The notes beneath the pieces were generated by a model. The model was not told the DNA's origin and searched no databases. It saw nothing but the letters and a program-made list of their open reading frames with translations. The translations under genes and the position numbers were made by a program. Below, piece after piece: positions 53,271-62,679 of a DNA stretch of 64,000 nucleotides. The stretch is taken from the NCBI RefSeq assembly GCF_003977665.1, contig NZ_RYYV01000001.1, positions 434,001 through 498,000 of the forward strand, written 5' to 3'. Within the stretch, counting starts at the first letter, position 1. Each line of letters starts with the position of its first letter. The DNA comes from Dyella choica (GTDB taxonomy: Bacteria; Pseudomonadota; Gammaproteobacteria; Xanthomonadales; Rhodanobacteraceae).

Positions 53271-55681
53271 CGACGAAACCTCGCTTCCGTTGGTTCCGCA
53301 CGCTGTTGATTGTTTTGCTTGTCGTAGCACTCGGCTTGTTCGCCACGGGATGGTGGCTGCTGGCCGGCAGCCGCGCGCAGCTCGATGGCCGGCAAAGGGT
53401 CACTGGGCTGCAGCATGAGGTCAGCATTGCCCGTGATGCGCTGGGCACGACCACCATCTCCGGTCAATCGCGCGAAGACGTCGCCTACGCGCTCGGCTAC
53501 GTGCATGCGCAAGAGCGGTTCTTCCCAATGGACCTGATGCGTCGCGTGGCGGCAGGCGAACTGTCGGAACTGGTGGGGCCGGCCGCGCTCGACACCGATA
53601 TCAATCACCGTGCCCATCGCCTGCGCGCGGTTGCCCAGGCCGCTTATGCGGCACTCGCCCCCGAACAGAAGCACATGCTGGACGTGTACCGCGACGGTGC
53701 GAACGCAGGCCTTTTCAACCTGCGCGAGAAACCCTGGGAATACTTGCTGCTCAAGGCCAAGCCGCAGCCCTGGCGCTCGGAAGACACCATGCTGGTGATC
53801 GCTGCCATGTACCTGGATCTCAACGACGATGGCCGCAACGAACGCGAGCAACACATCGCACAAATGCGTGCCGTGCTGCCCGAACCGCTGGTGAAGTTCC
53901 TGAACTCGCCTGACCCGACCTGGGAGGCGCCGTTGAAGGACGGCACCTCCCCTTCGCCCGTCGTTCCCGCGGCGGATGTGTTCGACCTGCGCAAGCCCGG
54001 CGCACTGGGCGGCAACGCGACGCTGGCCGAAACATCGATACGGTCGGTGGATCGCTTCTATCCCGGCAGCAACAGTTTCGCGGTGGCCGGCAGCATTTCG
54101 CGTAGCGGGTCGGCGATTCTCGCCAACGACATGCACTTGGGGCTGCGCGTGCCGGACATCTGGTTCCGCGCGCGCGTGCGTTATCCCGATCCGACCGCGC
54201 CGACGGGCCAACGCGACGTGATAGGCGTCAGCCTGCCCGGCACGCCCTCGCTGGTGGTGGCCTCGAACGGGCAGATCGCCTGGGGCTTCACCAACAGCTA
54301 CGGCGATTGGATGGATTGGGTGCGCATCCAGCGCGACCCGAGTGATTCCAATCGCTACAAGGTGCCGGAAGGCTGGGCGACGATTGAACCGCACGACGAG
54401 ATCATCGGCATCAAGGGTGCAGCGCCGCATACCTTGCACGTGGAAGACACGCGCTGGGGGCCGATCCTGGCCAAGGACACCGACGGCACGCCGCTTGCGC
54501 TTTCCTGGATTGGCGATCAGCCACGCGCTTATAACGTCGCCTTGATGCAGCTGGAGCACACCAGCAGCGTTTCGGCAGCACTGGATCTGGCCCCGGGCTT
54601 CGGCATGCCGCCGCAGAATTTTCTGGTCGCCGACAGCGCCGGCCATATCGGCTGGACCATCGCCGGCAACAGCATTCCGTTGCGTTCCGGCTTCGACCCG
54701 CAACGGCCAGCCGACTGGTCGCTGCCGAACACCGGCTGGACCGGATGGGCCGCACCGTCCGAATACCCACGGATCGAGAATCCCGCCGACGGGCGCCTAT
54801 GGACCGCCAACAATCGCACGGTAGGCAGCGACGAATTGGCACTGCTTGGCGAAGGCGGGCACGACGTCGGTGCGCGCGCCCAGCAGATTCGCGACGACCT
54901 GCGCGCACGTGCGGATTTCGGACCCGGCAATCTGCTGGATATCCAGCTCGACGACCACGCACTGTTCCTTTCCCGCTGGCAGCAACTGCTGCAAACCACG
55001 CTCGCCAACACCCAGGATGCCTCGCTCGGCCAACTGCGCCAGCTCACCGGCGCATGGCGCAACCAGGCCGCGCCCGATAGCGTGGATTACCGCCTGGTGC
55101 ACGCGTTCCGCGATGAGGTGCACAAGCTGGTGCTCGCTCCATTCGTCTCCCGGATCCAGCAGCGTTTTGCGGATTTCGAGTGGCCCGGACCGGGCGATCA
55201 GGAGGCGGCCGTATGGATGCTGGTCCAACAGCAGCCTGCGCAGCTGCTCGACCCAACGTATCACGATTGGCACGCCCTGCTGCTGCAGGCCGCACGCAAT
55301 GTCGCCGACACATTGGGCAAGCAACCGGGCGGACTCGCCGCCCGCACCTGGGGCGAAATGAACCACGCCGGCATCCAGCATCCGCTGTCGCGCGCCCTGC
55401 CCGGCTTTGTCGGCCGATGGCTGGACATGCCGGACGACGAGTTGTCCGGCGATCACAACATGCCACGCGTAGCGGGACCTGCAACCGGCGCATCCGAACG
55501 TCTTGATGTATCGCCCGGACACGAAGACGAAGGCATTCTGGAAATGCCGGGCGGACAAAGCGACAACCCGCTATCGCCGTTCTATGGAGCCGGTCATGAG
55601 GATTGGGTGCATGGGCGGCCTACGCCGCTGATGCCGGGCAAGACGCGATACACCCTGCTGCTTGAGCCGCCTCCGCGCTGA
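53267..55681 (+). CDS. Penicillin acylase family protein
   Basis: Ntn-hydrolase of 804 residues, the size of a full proenzyme. An N-terminal hydrophobic segment (about 9-33) serves as signal anchor or leader. RDALGTTTISG and GYVHAQERFFPMDL are alpha-subunit motifs; the nucleophile is Ser268, the first residue of the beta subunit in PGSNSFAVAGS, followed by SAILANDMHLGL. Family members hydrolyse amides such as beta-lactam side chains or acyl-homoserine lactones (quorum quenching). Its start overlaps the glycosidase stop. The substrate is unknown. Confidence 0.88.
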   Translation: MTTKPRFRWFRTLLIVLLVVALGLFATGWWLLAGSRAQLDGRQRVTGLQHEVSIARDALGTTTISGQSREDVAYALGYVHAQERFFPMDLMRRVAAGELSELVGPAALDTDINHRAHRLRAVAQAAYAALAPEQKHMLDVYRDGANAGLFNLREKPWEYLLLKAKPQPWRSEDTMLVIAAMYLDLNDDGRNEREQHIAQMRAVLPEPLVKFLNSPDPTWEAPLKDGTSPSPVVPAADVFDLRKPGALGGNATLAETSIRSVDRFYPGSNSFAVAGSISRSGSAILANDMHLGLRVPDIWFRARVRYPDPTAPTGQRDVIGVSLPGTPSLVVASNGQIAWGFTNSYGDWMDWVRIQRDPSDSNRYKVPEGWATIEPHDEIIGIKGAAPHTLHVEDTRWGPILAKDTDGTPLALSWIGDQPRAYNVALMQLEHTSSVSAALDLAPGFGMPPQNFLVADSAGHIGWTIAGNSIPLRSGFDPQRPADWSLPNTGWTGWAAPSEYPRIENPADGRLWTANNRTVGSDELALLGEGGHDVGARAQQIRDDLRARADFGPGNLLDIQLDDHALFLSRWQQLLQTTLANTQDASLGQLRQLTGAWRNQAAPDSVDYRLVHAFRDEVHKLVLAPFVSRIQQRFADFEWPGPGDQEAAVWMLVQQQPAQLLDPTYHDWHALLLQAARNVADTLGKQPGGLAARTWGEMNHAGIQHPLSRALPGFVGRWLDMPDDELSGDHNMPRVAGPATGASERLDVSPGHEDEGILEMPGGQSDNPLSPFYGAGHEDWVHGRPTPLMPGKTRYTLLLEPPPR

Positions 55682-55689
55682 TGTCCCCA

Positions 55690-55715
55690 GGGATGCTCTG
55701 ATCTATTTCACGTAC
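55690..55715. repeat. Solo arm of the 20021-20291 palindromic element
   Basis: Differs from the complement of the right arm (20266-20291) at one position over 26 bases (GGGATGCTCTGATC start). A short hairpin CGTCAG/CTGACG follows at 55718-55745, so a shortened relative of the element may be present. Confidence 0.65.
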
Positions 55716-55749
55716 ACGTCAGCGCGCGGTGTGCGCGTCTGACGGTGCG

Positions 55750-55815
55750 TAGGCTGGGATGGCAATCCCAGCATCGGAATGCTGCGTCCAAAGCTGGGAT
55801 TGTCATCCCAGCCTA
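55750..55815. repeat. REP-like palindrome pair (GGCTGGG family), best copy
   Basis: TAGGCTGGGATGGCAATCCC (55750-55769) and its inverted copy ending CCCAGCCTA (55807-55815) form two hairpins separated by about 16 bases. Nearly identical to 42051-42115. Confidence 0.85.
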
Positions 55816-56174
55816 CGTACTGTGCGTCGATTCTCAACGGCTTCGGGCGAAGGCCATCGCAGGTGGCTTGCGCCGATTGTGCGTGTCCGACAACGCCATC
55901 CGATGCAGTGCTTCGAGCTACACGTAGGCAAACGATGACAGCCATAACCTCGGTAGGTTGGCGTGCATCTTCTGCATGGAGCTGCGATCGGCAAACAAAC
56001 AGGCACAAATTTCCGACATACGTCATCAGCAATATCCGGCCTGACAGCGAGGTTCATAACCCTAGCATCGCCTGCGCGCAAGCATTGTCATAGGGCGTCG
56101 CGGCGCTAAGGAGGGGCCGCGATGGATTCCCTGCTTTGCGCACCCTCATTCCATCTCTAAGGAGGTAAATGACA

Positions 56175-56645
56175 ATGTCTTTGACTTTGACCAAAGCGCT
56201 CGTTTTCGGTTCCATGCTCGCCGCTGGCGCGCTGTCGGCGTCATCTGCTTTTGCCTACCACGCCAATCCCGTCAACACCACCTTCACTGCGACGGGTCCG
56301 ACCAGCATGACTGCGCTGGGCGTCCCTATTCCCTGCACCTCCACCTTCGTGCTGGTCACTGACGGCTCGGGCAATGTGCGGGTCACCGCTGCAAGTTTCT
56401 CGGGCAGTCGTGTTTGCAGCGACCTTAAGGCCATGAACTTGCCGTGGACGGTGTCGATCAGCTCGCTGACCATTGCCACCATCCAGGGCGTGTCGGTGAC
56501 CACTCCGTTCGGTATGCGCTGCGCGGGAAATGTCGGTGCCACGGTGGACAACAGCAAGAGCGAGATCACCCTCAACGGAAGCCTCGGTACCTGTACGGTC
56601 AACGGCACGCTTTCCGTGACCCCGACGTTCTCCATTTCGAACTGA
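56175..56645 (+). CDS. Secreted protein of unknown function
   Basis: Exported protein of 156 residues. Signal peptide with a hydrophobic core and cleavage near AFA-Y (about residue 28); the mature part is Ser/Thr-rich, beta-like, with four cysteines. GGAGG at 56161-56165 lies 9 bases before ATG 56175; ATG 56169 would be too close to it. I do not recognise a family with confidence; proteins like this are often encoded beside FadL-type porins, and one is 200 bases downstream here. Confidence 0.62.
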   Translation: MSLTLTKALVFGSMLAAGALSASSAFAYHANPVNTTFTATGPTSMTALGVPIPCTSTFVLVTDGSGNVRVTAASFSGSRVCSDLKAMNLPWTVSISSLTIATIQGVSVTTPFGMRCAGNVGATVDNSKSEITLNGSLGTCTVNGTLSVTPTFSISN

Positions 56646-56845
56646 GCCTCGCTTCGCTATGCCGTGCCCACTAGACGCGTACCGACGTTCTGTGGGCGTT
56701 GGATCGAAATTTCACCGTGATGCGCAGGCGGCCTGAAGATTTCGACAGGCAGTCGTCTTACCTGCGGAATTCAAAGTTGGTCGGAACGCCAAGGCATTGC
56801 TCAATACCTTGATGTCACGCGTCACCTGCTCAATCCACGAAACTG

Positions 56846-58279
56846 ATGAAAAAAACATTCATGAATAAGCTTTCGCTTCGTTCCATCCATGCCTCCCTGC
56901 CGATGGCGGTGCTGGCTACCACTGTGTTCGTCGCTTTCGGCACCGCGGAGCAGGCCCATGCCGCCGCCTTCCAGTTACCGACCACCAATGCCGCCGGTTT
57001 CGGCCGCGGCTTTGCCGGCGGCTCCCTGTGGACCGATGATCCTTCTGCTGCCTATAACAACCCGGCGGCCATGGCGTGGCTGAGCGGTCCGGTGGCCCAG
57101 GGCAGCTGGATCGGCATTCGTCCCAGCATCGAATACCACGGCAGCTTTACCGACGCCGCCGGCCGTCCGATGACGGGCGGGTTGCCCAATGGCGGTGGCC
57201 GCGTGATCAGCGACACTTCGGCGTTCTATGCACAGCCGGTGTCGGACCGGTTCGCGATCGGCCTGGGCCTGACTGTTCCCTACGCTCTGGTCACCCAATA
57301 CCGCCCGGATTGGCAAGGCCGTGAGTTCGGCACCATGACCTCGCTGAAGTCGATCGCGTTGAGCATGTCGGCGGCTTACAAGGTGCAGGACCATTTCTCA
57401 GTGGGTTTCGGCCTCGTGGCCCAGCGTACTCGCGCCCAGCTCAATAACGGCCTGGATGTGGGTGGCACCTTGACCACGTTGAGCGGGGTTCCGCTCAGCC
57501 CCTTGAGCGATGCACAGATCAACGTCCGGGTGCACAACTGGTCCTGGGGCTATTTCGCCGGCGCGGAATGGAAACCCACGCAGCACGACTCCCTGGGAGT
57601 GGTCTATCACTCGCGCATCCTCAATCGCCTGCATGGTCAATATGCCATGTACTTTCCCAACGACGGCAAGATCGACCCCGCCACGGGAGCAGTGATCAAT
57701 ATGCGCGATACGCTTGAGGCTATTCCGCTGCTCAATCAGGCCTATGGCACTCACCTGCCAGATCTGAATCCGGATGGCGCCGGAGCGTCTTCGCAGTTGA
57801 ACCTGCCAGCGTTCATCAATATCGACTACCTGCATAAGTTCAACGACGCTTTCAGCCTGGGTGCCACGGTCCAGTGGACCAACTGGTCCCCCTTCAAGAC
57901 CCTTGAACTGTATTCGCAAGGCCAGCAGCTGTTGTCCCTGGACACAGCCTACCGCAATACCTATACGCTGAGTGTCGGTGGCGACTACAAGCTCAATCAG
58001 CAGTGGACCCTGCGCAGCGGCTTGGCATGGGACCAGACCCCGACCCGCAACCCTACCCGCGATCCGCGCATTCCCGACAATACCCGCAGAATCATCTCGG
58101 CGGGCGTGGGTTACCAGTATAGCGAGCACCTGGGCTTCGACGCGGCTTATCAGCACCAATTCCTGAGCAAGGCCACCTTGCGTCAGACCACCTTGCTGGC
58201 GCTAGGTGGCGGCTCCATGGATGGCTACGCCAGTGACAGCGGTGATGTGCTGGCGCTGACGGCCACCTACAAGTTCTAA
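56846..58279 (+). CDS. OmpP1/FadL family outer-membrane transporter
   Basis: Outer-membrane beta barrel of 477 residues that takes up hydrophobic compounds such as long-chain fatty acids. A signal peptide (to about residue 41, AHA-A) leads into AFQLPTTNAAGFGRGFAGG, the N-terminal hatch; SLWTDDPSAAYNNPAAMAWL follows, and the protein ends with ALTATYKF, a terminal Phe as expected for BAM-recognised barrels. It is flanked by a small secreted protein gene and a DUF2147 gene in the same direction. Confidence 0.9.
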   Translation: MKKTFMNKLSLRSIHASLPMAVLATTVFVAFGTAEQAHAAAFQLPTTNAAGFGRGFAGGSLWTDDPSAAYNNPAAMAWLSGPVAQGSWIGIRPSIEYHGSFTDAAGRPMTGGLPNGGGRVISDTSAFYAQPVSDRFAIGLGLTVPYALVTQYRPDWQGREFGTMTSLKSIALSMSAAYKVQDHFSVGFGLVAQRTRAQLNNGLDVGGTLTTLSGVPLSPLSDAQINVRVHNWSWGYFAGAEWKPTQHDSLGVVYHSRILNRLHGQYAMYFPNDGKIDPATGAVINMRDTLEAIPLLNQAYGTHLPDLNPDGAGASSQLNLPAFINIDYLHKFNDAFSLGATVQWTNWSPFKTLELYSQGQQLLSLDTAYRNTYTLSVGGDYKLNQQWTLRSGLAWDQTPTRNPTRDPRIPDNTRRIISAGVGYQYSEHLGFDAAYQHQFLSKATLRQTTLLALGGGSMDGYASDSGDVLALTATYKF

Positions 58280-58374
58280 AGGCCGGTTCAAAGTCTTTGC
58301 GAGATCCCCTCACCCAGGCGGATGACAAACGGCAGAGGCGATTCATCACTTGACCCAAGACATGAGAGAACACC

Positions 58375-58845
58375 ATGAAAACACGGTTTCGCTGGATCAT
58401 CGCTGCCCATTTACTACTGGGCGCCGGCATTGCCGGCGCCACCGACAGCAGCACGCCGGTAGGCACCTGGCAACAGATCGACGACGTTTCCGGCCAACCC
58501 AAATCGATCATCCAGATCAGCGAAGTCAACGGCGAACTGCAGGGCAAAATCACTCAACTGATGAACCTGACCCCTGAGGAAATCGCCCGGGACGGCGAAA
58601 ATCCGGTATGCCGCAAGTGCGAAGGTGTACGCAAGGACGAACCGATCAAGGGAATGGTGATCATGTGGGGCGTCAAACGCGAAGGCGAGGTGTGGCAGGG
58701 CGGCCAAATCCTCGATCCTGCGAAAGGCAAGATCTACAAGGTCAAGCTTTCGCTCTCCGAAAGCGGCCAAAAGCTCGACGTACACGGCTACATTGGCATC
58801 TCGTTGCTCGGGCGCAGCCAGACCTGGGTGCGGCAGGAACAGTAA
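58375..58845 (+). CDS. DUF2147 domain protein
   Basis: Exported protein of 156 residues with a signal peptide (cleavage near AGA-T, about residue 23). VGTWQQIDDVSGQPKSIIQI, CRKCEG and ILDPAKGKIYKVKLSL are features of DUF2147. Function unknown; family members are small periplasmic or extracellular proteins. It lies 95 bases after the FadL-type gene and is convergent with dapE. Confidence 0.85.
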   Translation: MKTRFRWIIAAHLLLGAGIAGATDSSTPVGTWQQIDDVSGQPKSIIQISEVNGELQGKITQLMNLTPEEIARDGENPVCRKCEGVRKDEPIKGMVIMWGVKREGEVWQGGQILDPAKGKIYKVKLSLSESGQKLDVHGYIGISLLGRSQTWVRQEQ

Positions 58846-58879
58846 GTCCGCCCCGTGATGGAAGGCGAGTTGACGCCGG

Positions 58880-60040
58880 TCAGCAGAGCGGCCGCAACAA
58901 CATTCGTTCGCAAATCGCCTGATACAAATCAGGCAAGCGTTCCAGCTCGGCCAGGTCAATGCACTCGTCCACCTTGTGGATGGTGGCATTGACCGGCCCC
59001 AGCTCCACCACCTCCGCGCCCATCGGTGCGATGAAGCGGCCATCCGAAGTACCACCGCCCGTGCTCTGTTCGGGTTCCGTAGCGCATAGTTCGCGGCATA
59101 CCGATACCACCGTATCGCGCAAGCGCCCTCCCGAGGGACACAAAAACGGCTCGCCCGACAGCGACCACTCCAGCGTGTAGTCCAGGCCATGCCGGGCAAG
59201 AATCGCCTCGCTGCGCCGGCGCAGGTTTTCCGCCGTGCTCGCGGTGCTGTAGCGGAAATTGATCAACGCGGTCAGCACACCCGGAATGACGTTGCTTGCA
59301 CCGGTGCCGGCGTTGAGATTGGAAACCTGGAACGACGTGGGCGGAAAATCGGCGTTGCCTTCATCCCAGCGCTCTCCCGCCAGTTCGGCCAGCGCTGGCG
59401 CAAAGGCGTGAATCGGATTTAGCGCCTTGTCCGGATACGCCACGTGGCCTTGCACACCGCGCACCTTCAAGCTTCCCGACAGCGAACCGCGCCGGCCGAC
59501 GCGAATCAGATCGCCCAGCTTTTGCTTGGAAGAAGGCTCGCCCACCACGCACCAATCGATTCGCTCGCCCACCTCGCGCAAGTAAGCCGCGACGCGCCGC
59601 ACGCCATCGAGATTGGTGGGTCCCTCTTCATCGCTGGTAAGCAGCAGACCAACACGTCCGGGATGATCCGGATGGCGGGTCACGAATCGCTCCAGCGCCA
59701 CCGCCATGGCTGCAACCCCGCTCTTCATATCCGCCGCGCCGCGGCCGTACAGTCGGCCATCACGCACAGTCGGCTCGAACGGCGGACTCTGCCACGCATC
59801 TTCCGGCCCACTCGGCACCACGTCGGTATGACCGAGGAAAACCAGCAAGGGTCCCTCGCCCGGCGCATTGTTCGCACCACGCGTAGCCCACAAATTATCC
59901 ACGTCACCGTAGCGAAGATGCTCGATACGGAAACCAAGCCGCGCCAGCCGCGCACTGATTTCCTGCAAGCAGCCGCCATCTTCCGGCGTGACGGAGCGAC
60001 GGCGGATCAAGTCGACGGCCAAATCGAATACCTCAGACAT
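58880..60040 (-). CDS. dapE: Succinyl-diaminopimelate desuccinylase DapE
   Basis: Zn-dependent M20 amidohydrolase in lysine and meso-DAP synthesis. Length 386 is near E. coli DapE (375). [13 protein letters not shown] and [14 protein letters not shown] carry the first metal ligands, and [11 protein letters not shown] the general base. It lies 3 bases after the Spx-like gene, as the last gene of the minus-strand dapD cluster. Confidence 0.95.
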   Translation of the reverse strand: MSEVFDLAVDLIRRRSVTPEDGGCLQEISARLARLGFRIEHLRYGDVDNLWATRGANNAPGEGPLLVFLGHTDVVPSGPEDAWQSPPFEPTVRDGRLYGRGAADMKSGVAAMAVALERFVTRHPDHPGRVGLLLTSDEEGPTNLDGVRRVAAYLREVGERIDWCVVGEPSSKQKLGDLIRVGRRGSLSGSLKVRGVQGHVAYPDKALNPIHAFAPALAELAGERWDEGNADFPPTSFQVSNLNAGTGASNVIPGVLTALINFRYSTASTAENLRRRSEAILARHGLDYTLEWSLSGEPFLCPSGGRLRDTVVSVCRELCATEPEQSTGGGTSDGRFIAPMGAEVVELGPVNATIHKVDECIDLAELERLPDLYQAICERMLLRPLC

Positions 60041-60043
60041 CGT

Positions 60044-60403
60044 TCAGCGCCCGAACAGTTTCTTGAAGCCATTGTCGGTAAATCCCACACTCACCGCGCC
60101 ATCGGCCTGTACCACCACGGGACGACGGACGAGCGCAGGATATTCCTTCAGCAGCAAGGTCCACTCCGGATCGGTGCCTGGGTTCTTGCGTTGCGGCAGC
60201 AGATTGCGCCAGGTAGTGCCGGATTTGTTGACCAGCTTTTCCCAGCCGCCCAAATGCTGCGCCCATGCTTTGAGTGTGGCGGGCGGCACCGGGTGGGCGC
60301 GGTAATCGACGAACTCGTGCGTCACCTCGAAGCGAGTAAGCCAGTTGCGCGCTTTCTTGCAGGTGTCGCAATTGGGCAGGCCATATAGCGTGGTGACTGT
60401 CAT
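60044..60403 (-). CDS. ArsC/Spx-like thioredoxin-fold protein
   Basis: Protein of 119 residues of the Spx/MgsR/YffB-like arsenate reductase family. LYGLPNCDTCKKARNWL has the N-terminal CxxC (Cys12 and Cys15), and PxLVRRPVVVQADG is typical of this group. YffB-type members are found beside dapE in E. coli too, so the location is conserved. It overlaps the upstream ceramidase-like gene by four bases. True substrate unknown. ATG 60403 gives the canonical start. Confidence 0.88.
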   Translation of the reverse strand: MTVTTLYGLPNCDTCKKARNWLTRFEVTHEFVDYRAHPVPPATLKAWAQHLGGWEKLVNKSGTTWRNLLPQRKNPGTDPEWTLLLKEYPALVRRPVVVQADGAVSVGFTDNGFKKLFGR

Positions 60404-61191
60404 CGGTACTGATCCGTCTTGAGTTGTTGTTGCTGCAGCATGCGCAGGATGAAGGAGAAAGCTGCGGCCGCAAGCAAATGCTTGATGGTATGCCCGCTGA
60501 GCGTTTCTGAGGTCCAGTGAAAAATCCGTACGTCGATTTTTTCGCTGACAAACGCTACCGCATAACAACCCAGCACCGGCCACAGCATGCGGCGCTCGGT
60601 CCATGGCGTCGGCAACAACACGATGGCCAAGAGAATAAGCAGCACCGTGCCACCCTGAGCCATCAAGTAGGGCATCAGGTTACCGTTGTATTTCCAATAC
60701 GCCACGCTGCCGATGCCCAATAGCGTGAGCACCAACAGAGGCAAGTCCGAATGCCAGTACAGACGTTCGGCAAAGGTCGCGGCCAGCAACGGCATGAACA
60801 CCAAGGTCATCGGCAAGCGGTCCCATACCAGCCGTGCGTCCGAAGGCGCGCAGTGGTAGTAAGCCGACCCGAATGCAGTGAAGACCAGGCCAAGGAACAT
60901 CAAGCCATAGGCATGGCGCGCTGCGCGCGGCATGCCGCGCACGGCAGGCCCATGCATGATGGCGGCCAAACCAACCAGCCCGACCGCCAGAAACATGATA
61001 TTGGAAACAACATTGCCGGCATTGGGGATGCCCAGCCAGCCGCGCGCATCTGCAAAGTCGTGATAGCTCTGCGGTTGTGCAAAAGATGGCAACACGAGCG
61101 CGAGGATCAGCAACGCTCCACCCAGCACGGCCAAGGCGTAGGCTCGACCTAGCACCCGACTGTCCAGCGTGGCGACGAAATGGCTGCTCAC
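60400..61191 (-). CDS. Alkaline-ceramidase-like membrane protein (CREST superfamily)
   Basis: Integral membrane protein of 263 residues with about seven helices. The CREST metal site is readable: Ser109-x3-His113 in [11 protein letters not shown], Asp124 in LVWDRLPM and His234-x3-His238 in GHTIKHLL. This is the zinc site of alkaline ceramidases and adiponectin receptors. The gene overlaps both dapD and the Spx-like gene by four bases each, so it is translated within the DAP operon. Hydrolase activity on ceramide is only one possibility; no sphingolipid synthesis gene is visible. Confidence 0.75.
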   Translation of the reverse strand: MSSHFVATLDSRVLGRAYALAVLGGALLILALVLPSFAQPQSYHDFADARGWLGIPNAGNVVSNIMFLAVGLVGLAAIMHGPAVRGMPRAARHAYGLMFLGLVFTAFGSAYYHCAPSDARLVWDRLPMTLVFMPLLAATFAERLYWHSDLPLLVLTLLGIGSVAYWKYNGNLMPYLMAQGGTVLLILLAIVLLPTPWTERRMLWPVLGCYAVAFVSEKIDVRIFHWTSETLSGHTIKHLLAAAAFSFILRMLQQQQLKTDQYR

Positions 61192-62015
61192 TCACCGCTC
61201 CGCAGCAGTTCGTTGATGCCCGTCTTGCTGCGGGTTTTCTCGTCGACCTGCTTGACGATGATCGCCGCGTACAGACTATGGCTACCGTCCTTCGCCGGCA
61301 GGTTGCCTGCCACCACTACACTACCGGCCGGCACGCGGCCATAGCTGACTTCACCCGTAGTGCGATTGTAGATGCGCGTGGACTGGCCGAGGAACACGCC
61401 CATGCCGATCACGCTGCCGCGCTCCACCACCACGCCCTCCACCACTTCGGAACGAGCGCCGATGAAGCAGTTGTCTTCGATGATGGTGGGATTGGCCTGC
61501 AAAGGTTCCAGCACACCGCCAATACCGACGCCGCCGGACAAATGCACCCCTGCGCCGATCTGCGCGCAAGAACCGACCGTGGCCCAGGTGTCCACCATGC
61601 TGCCCGGGCCGACATAGGCGCCGATGTTCACGTAGCTGGGCATCAGCACTGCGTCTTTCGCGACGTGGGCGCCCCGACGCACCAATGCTCCAGGCACCAC
61701 GCGCGCGCCGAGATTTTCCAGTTCCGAGTCGTTACCTTGCTGAAAACGCAACGGCACCTTGTCGAACGCCAGCGCCGGGCCACCGTCCACCACGCGATTG
61801 CCGTTGATGCGAAAATACAGCAGCACGGCTTTCTTCAGCCATTGGTTGACGACCCAGCCGCCTTGGCCATCGGGTGCGGCAACGCGTTGCTCGCCTGATT
61901 CGAGCAGATCCATCACCTGGGTCAGCGCCGGGCGCAAATGGGTTTCGATCTCGGCCTGGGTGAGGTCGTTGCGGCGCTCGAAGGCGGCGTTGATGAGGGT
62001 TTCAATGGGCTGCAT
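61188..62015 (-). CDS. dapD: Tetrahydrodipicolinate N-succinyltransferase DapD
   Basis: Left-handed beta-helix enzyme of lysine/meso-DAP synthesis, 275 residues against 274 in E. coli. The N-terminus [15 protein letters not shown] fits. The hexapeptide repeats run in the middle ([26 protein letters not shown]). ATG 62015 is preferred to a TTG at 62021. It starts the overlapping series dapD, ceramidase-like, Spx-like, dapE; glnD lies upstream in the same direction, as in E. coli. Confidence 0.95.
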   Translation of the reverse strand: MQPIETLINAAFERRNDLTQAEIETHLRPALTQVMDLLESGEQRVAAPDGQGGWVVNQWLKKAVLLYFRINGNRVVDGGPALAFDKVPLRFQQGNDSELENLGARVVPGALVRRGAHVAKDAVLMPSYVNIGAYVGPGSMVDTWATVGSCAQIGAGVHLSGGVGIGGVLEPLQANPTIIEDNCFIGARSEVVEGVVVERGSVIGMGVFLGQSTRIYNRTTGEVSYGRVPAGSVVVAGNLPAKDGSHSLYAAIIVKQVDEKTRSKTGINELLRSGE

Positions 62016-62084
62016 GAGCAAGTCTCGTGTTCGGGACGACTTTTGAAGATTACAACCACTTGCCGGTCGATGCGGCGCGAGGCT

Positions 62085-62546
62085 TCAAATAAGGGCAAGG
62101 ACGATCGGAAATATCGTCCCCGCCGCCAGCAACATGCTTATCAGCACGTGCTTGCGCGTGTACCGATAAGCCATGTAGAGGCCCAGCAGGGTCGACACGA
62201 ACAGCCCTAACGACACGAAAGCGGAGAAAATCTTCAATGGCAGCGGATGCCGGATGGCAGTCGCCGGCCCAGTCTCCTGCGTGGCGCCCGCGCCAACCCG
62301 GGACGCACTTCCTTCCACGGGGCGCACGCGGCGCGCGGGCAACACGTCCGTTTGCTTCTTGTGCAGCTGCGCAGCCACCGCCAGCCACGCGGGCGGCCGA
62401 TAATCGCCGTCGCGGGAGGTTTCATGCAGGCCGAACACCTGCAAGCCGCCGGTGAAGGCGAAGAACAGCACCGCGGGCGCAATGAACACGCCGATATACA
62501 GATGAAGCTGTCGAGCAAGTTTCAGAAAGGTATGAGATGCGGACAT
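62085..62546 (-). CDS. PepSY-associated TM domain protein
   Basis: Small membrane protein of 153 residues with an N-terminal helix (about 10-35, RQLHLYIGVFIAPAVLFFAFTG, seen as LHLYIGVFIAP) and two more near the C-terminus. It resembles the first part of PepSY_TM proteins, which are often iron-uptake-associated reductases, but lacks most of their length. It is between glnD and dapD on the same strand. Function unknown. Confidence 0.68.
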   Translation of the reverse strand: MSASHTFLKLARQLHLYIGVFIAPAVLFFAFTGGLQVFGLHETSRDGDYRPPAWLAVAAQLHKKQTDVLPARRVRPVEGSASRVGAGATQETGPATAIRHPLPLKIFSAFVSLGLFVSTLLGLYMAYRYTRKHVLISMLLAAGTIFPIVLALI

Positions 62547-62679
62547 GAGGGCACGGCCTTGCAGGGCAGATTTCAGCCAAAATGGGGAAAGATGATTGGC
62601 GATGGCAAGCCGCCGAGACGGCTTGGCGGAAAATCATCCCATGCGATGCTTGCATAGCCGCCGGGTACATAGCCTCAGG

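Larger units (their letters stand above)
55682..56174. other. Repeat-bearing intergenic region (493 bp)
   Basis: Contains a solo arm of the large palindromic element (55690-55715), a full GGCTGGG palindrome pair (55750-55815) and, at 56161, the ribosome-binding site GGAGG of the secreted-protein gene. Between about 55816 and 56160 I see no open frame of note and no recognisable RNA; the promoter for 56175 should be here. Confidence 0.5.

Noticed and set aside
53234-54703. Minus-strand open frame of about 489 codons
   Set aside because: Antisense to the penicillin acylase gene; no motif, His/Arg-rich.
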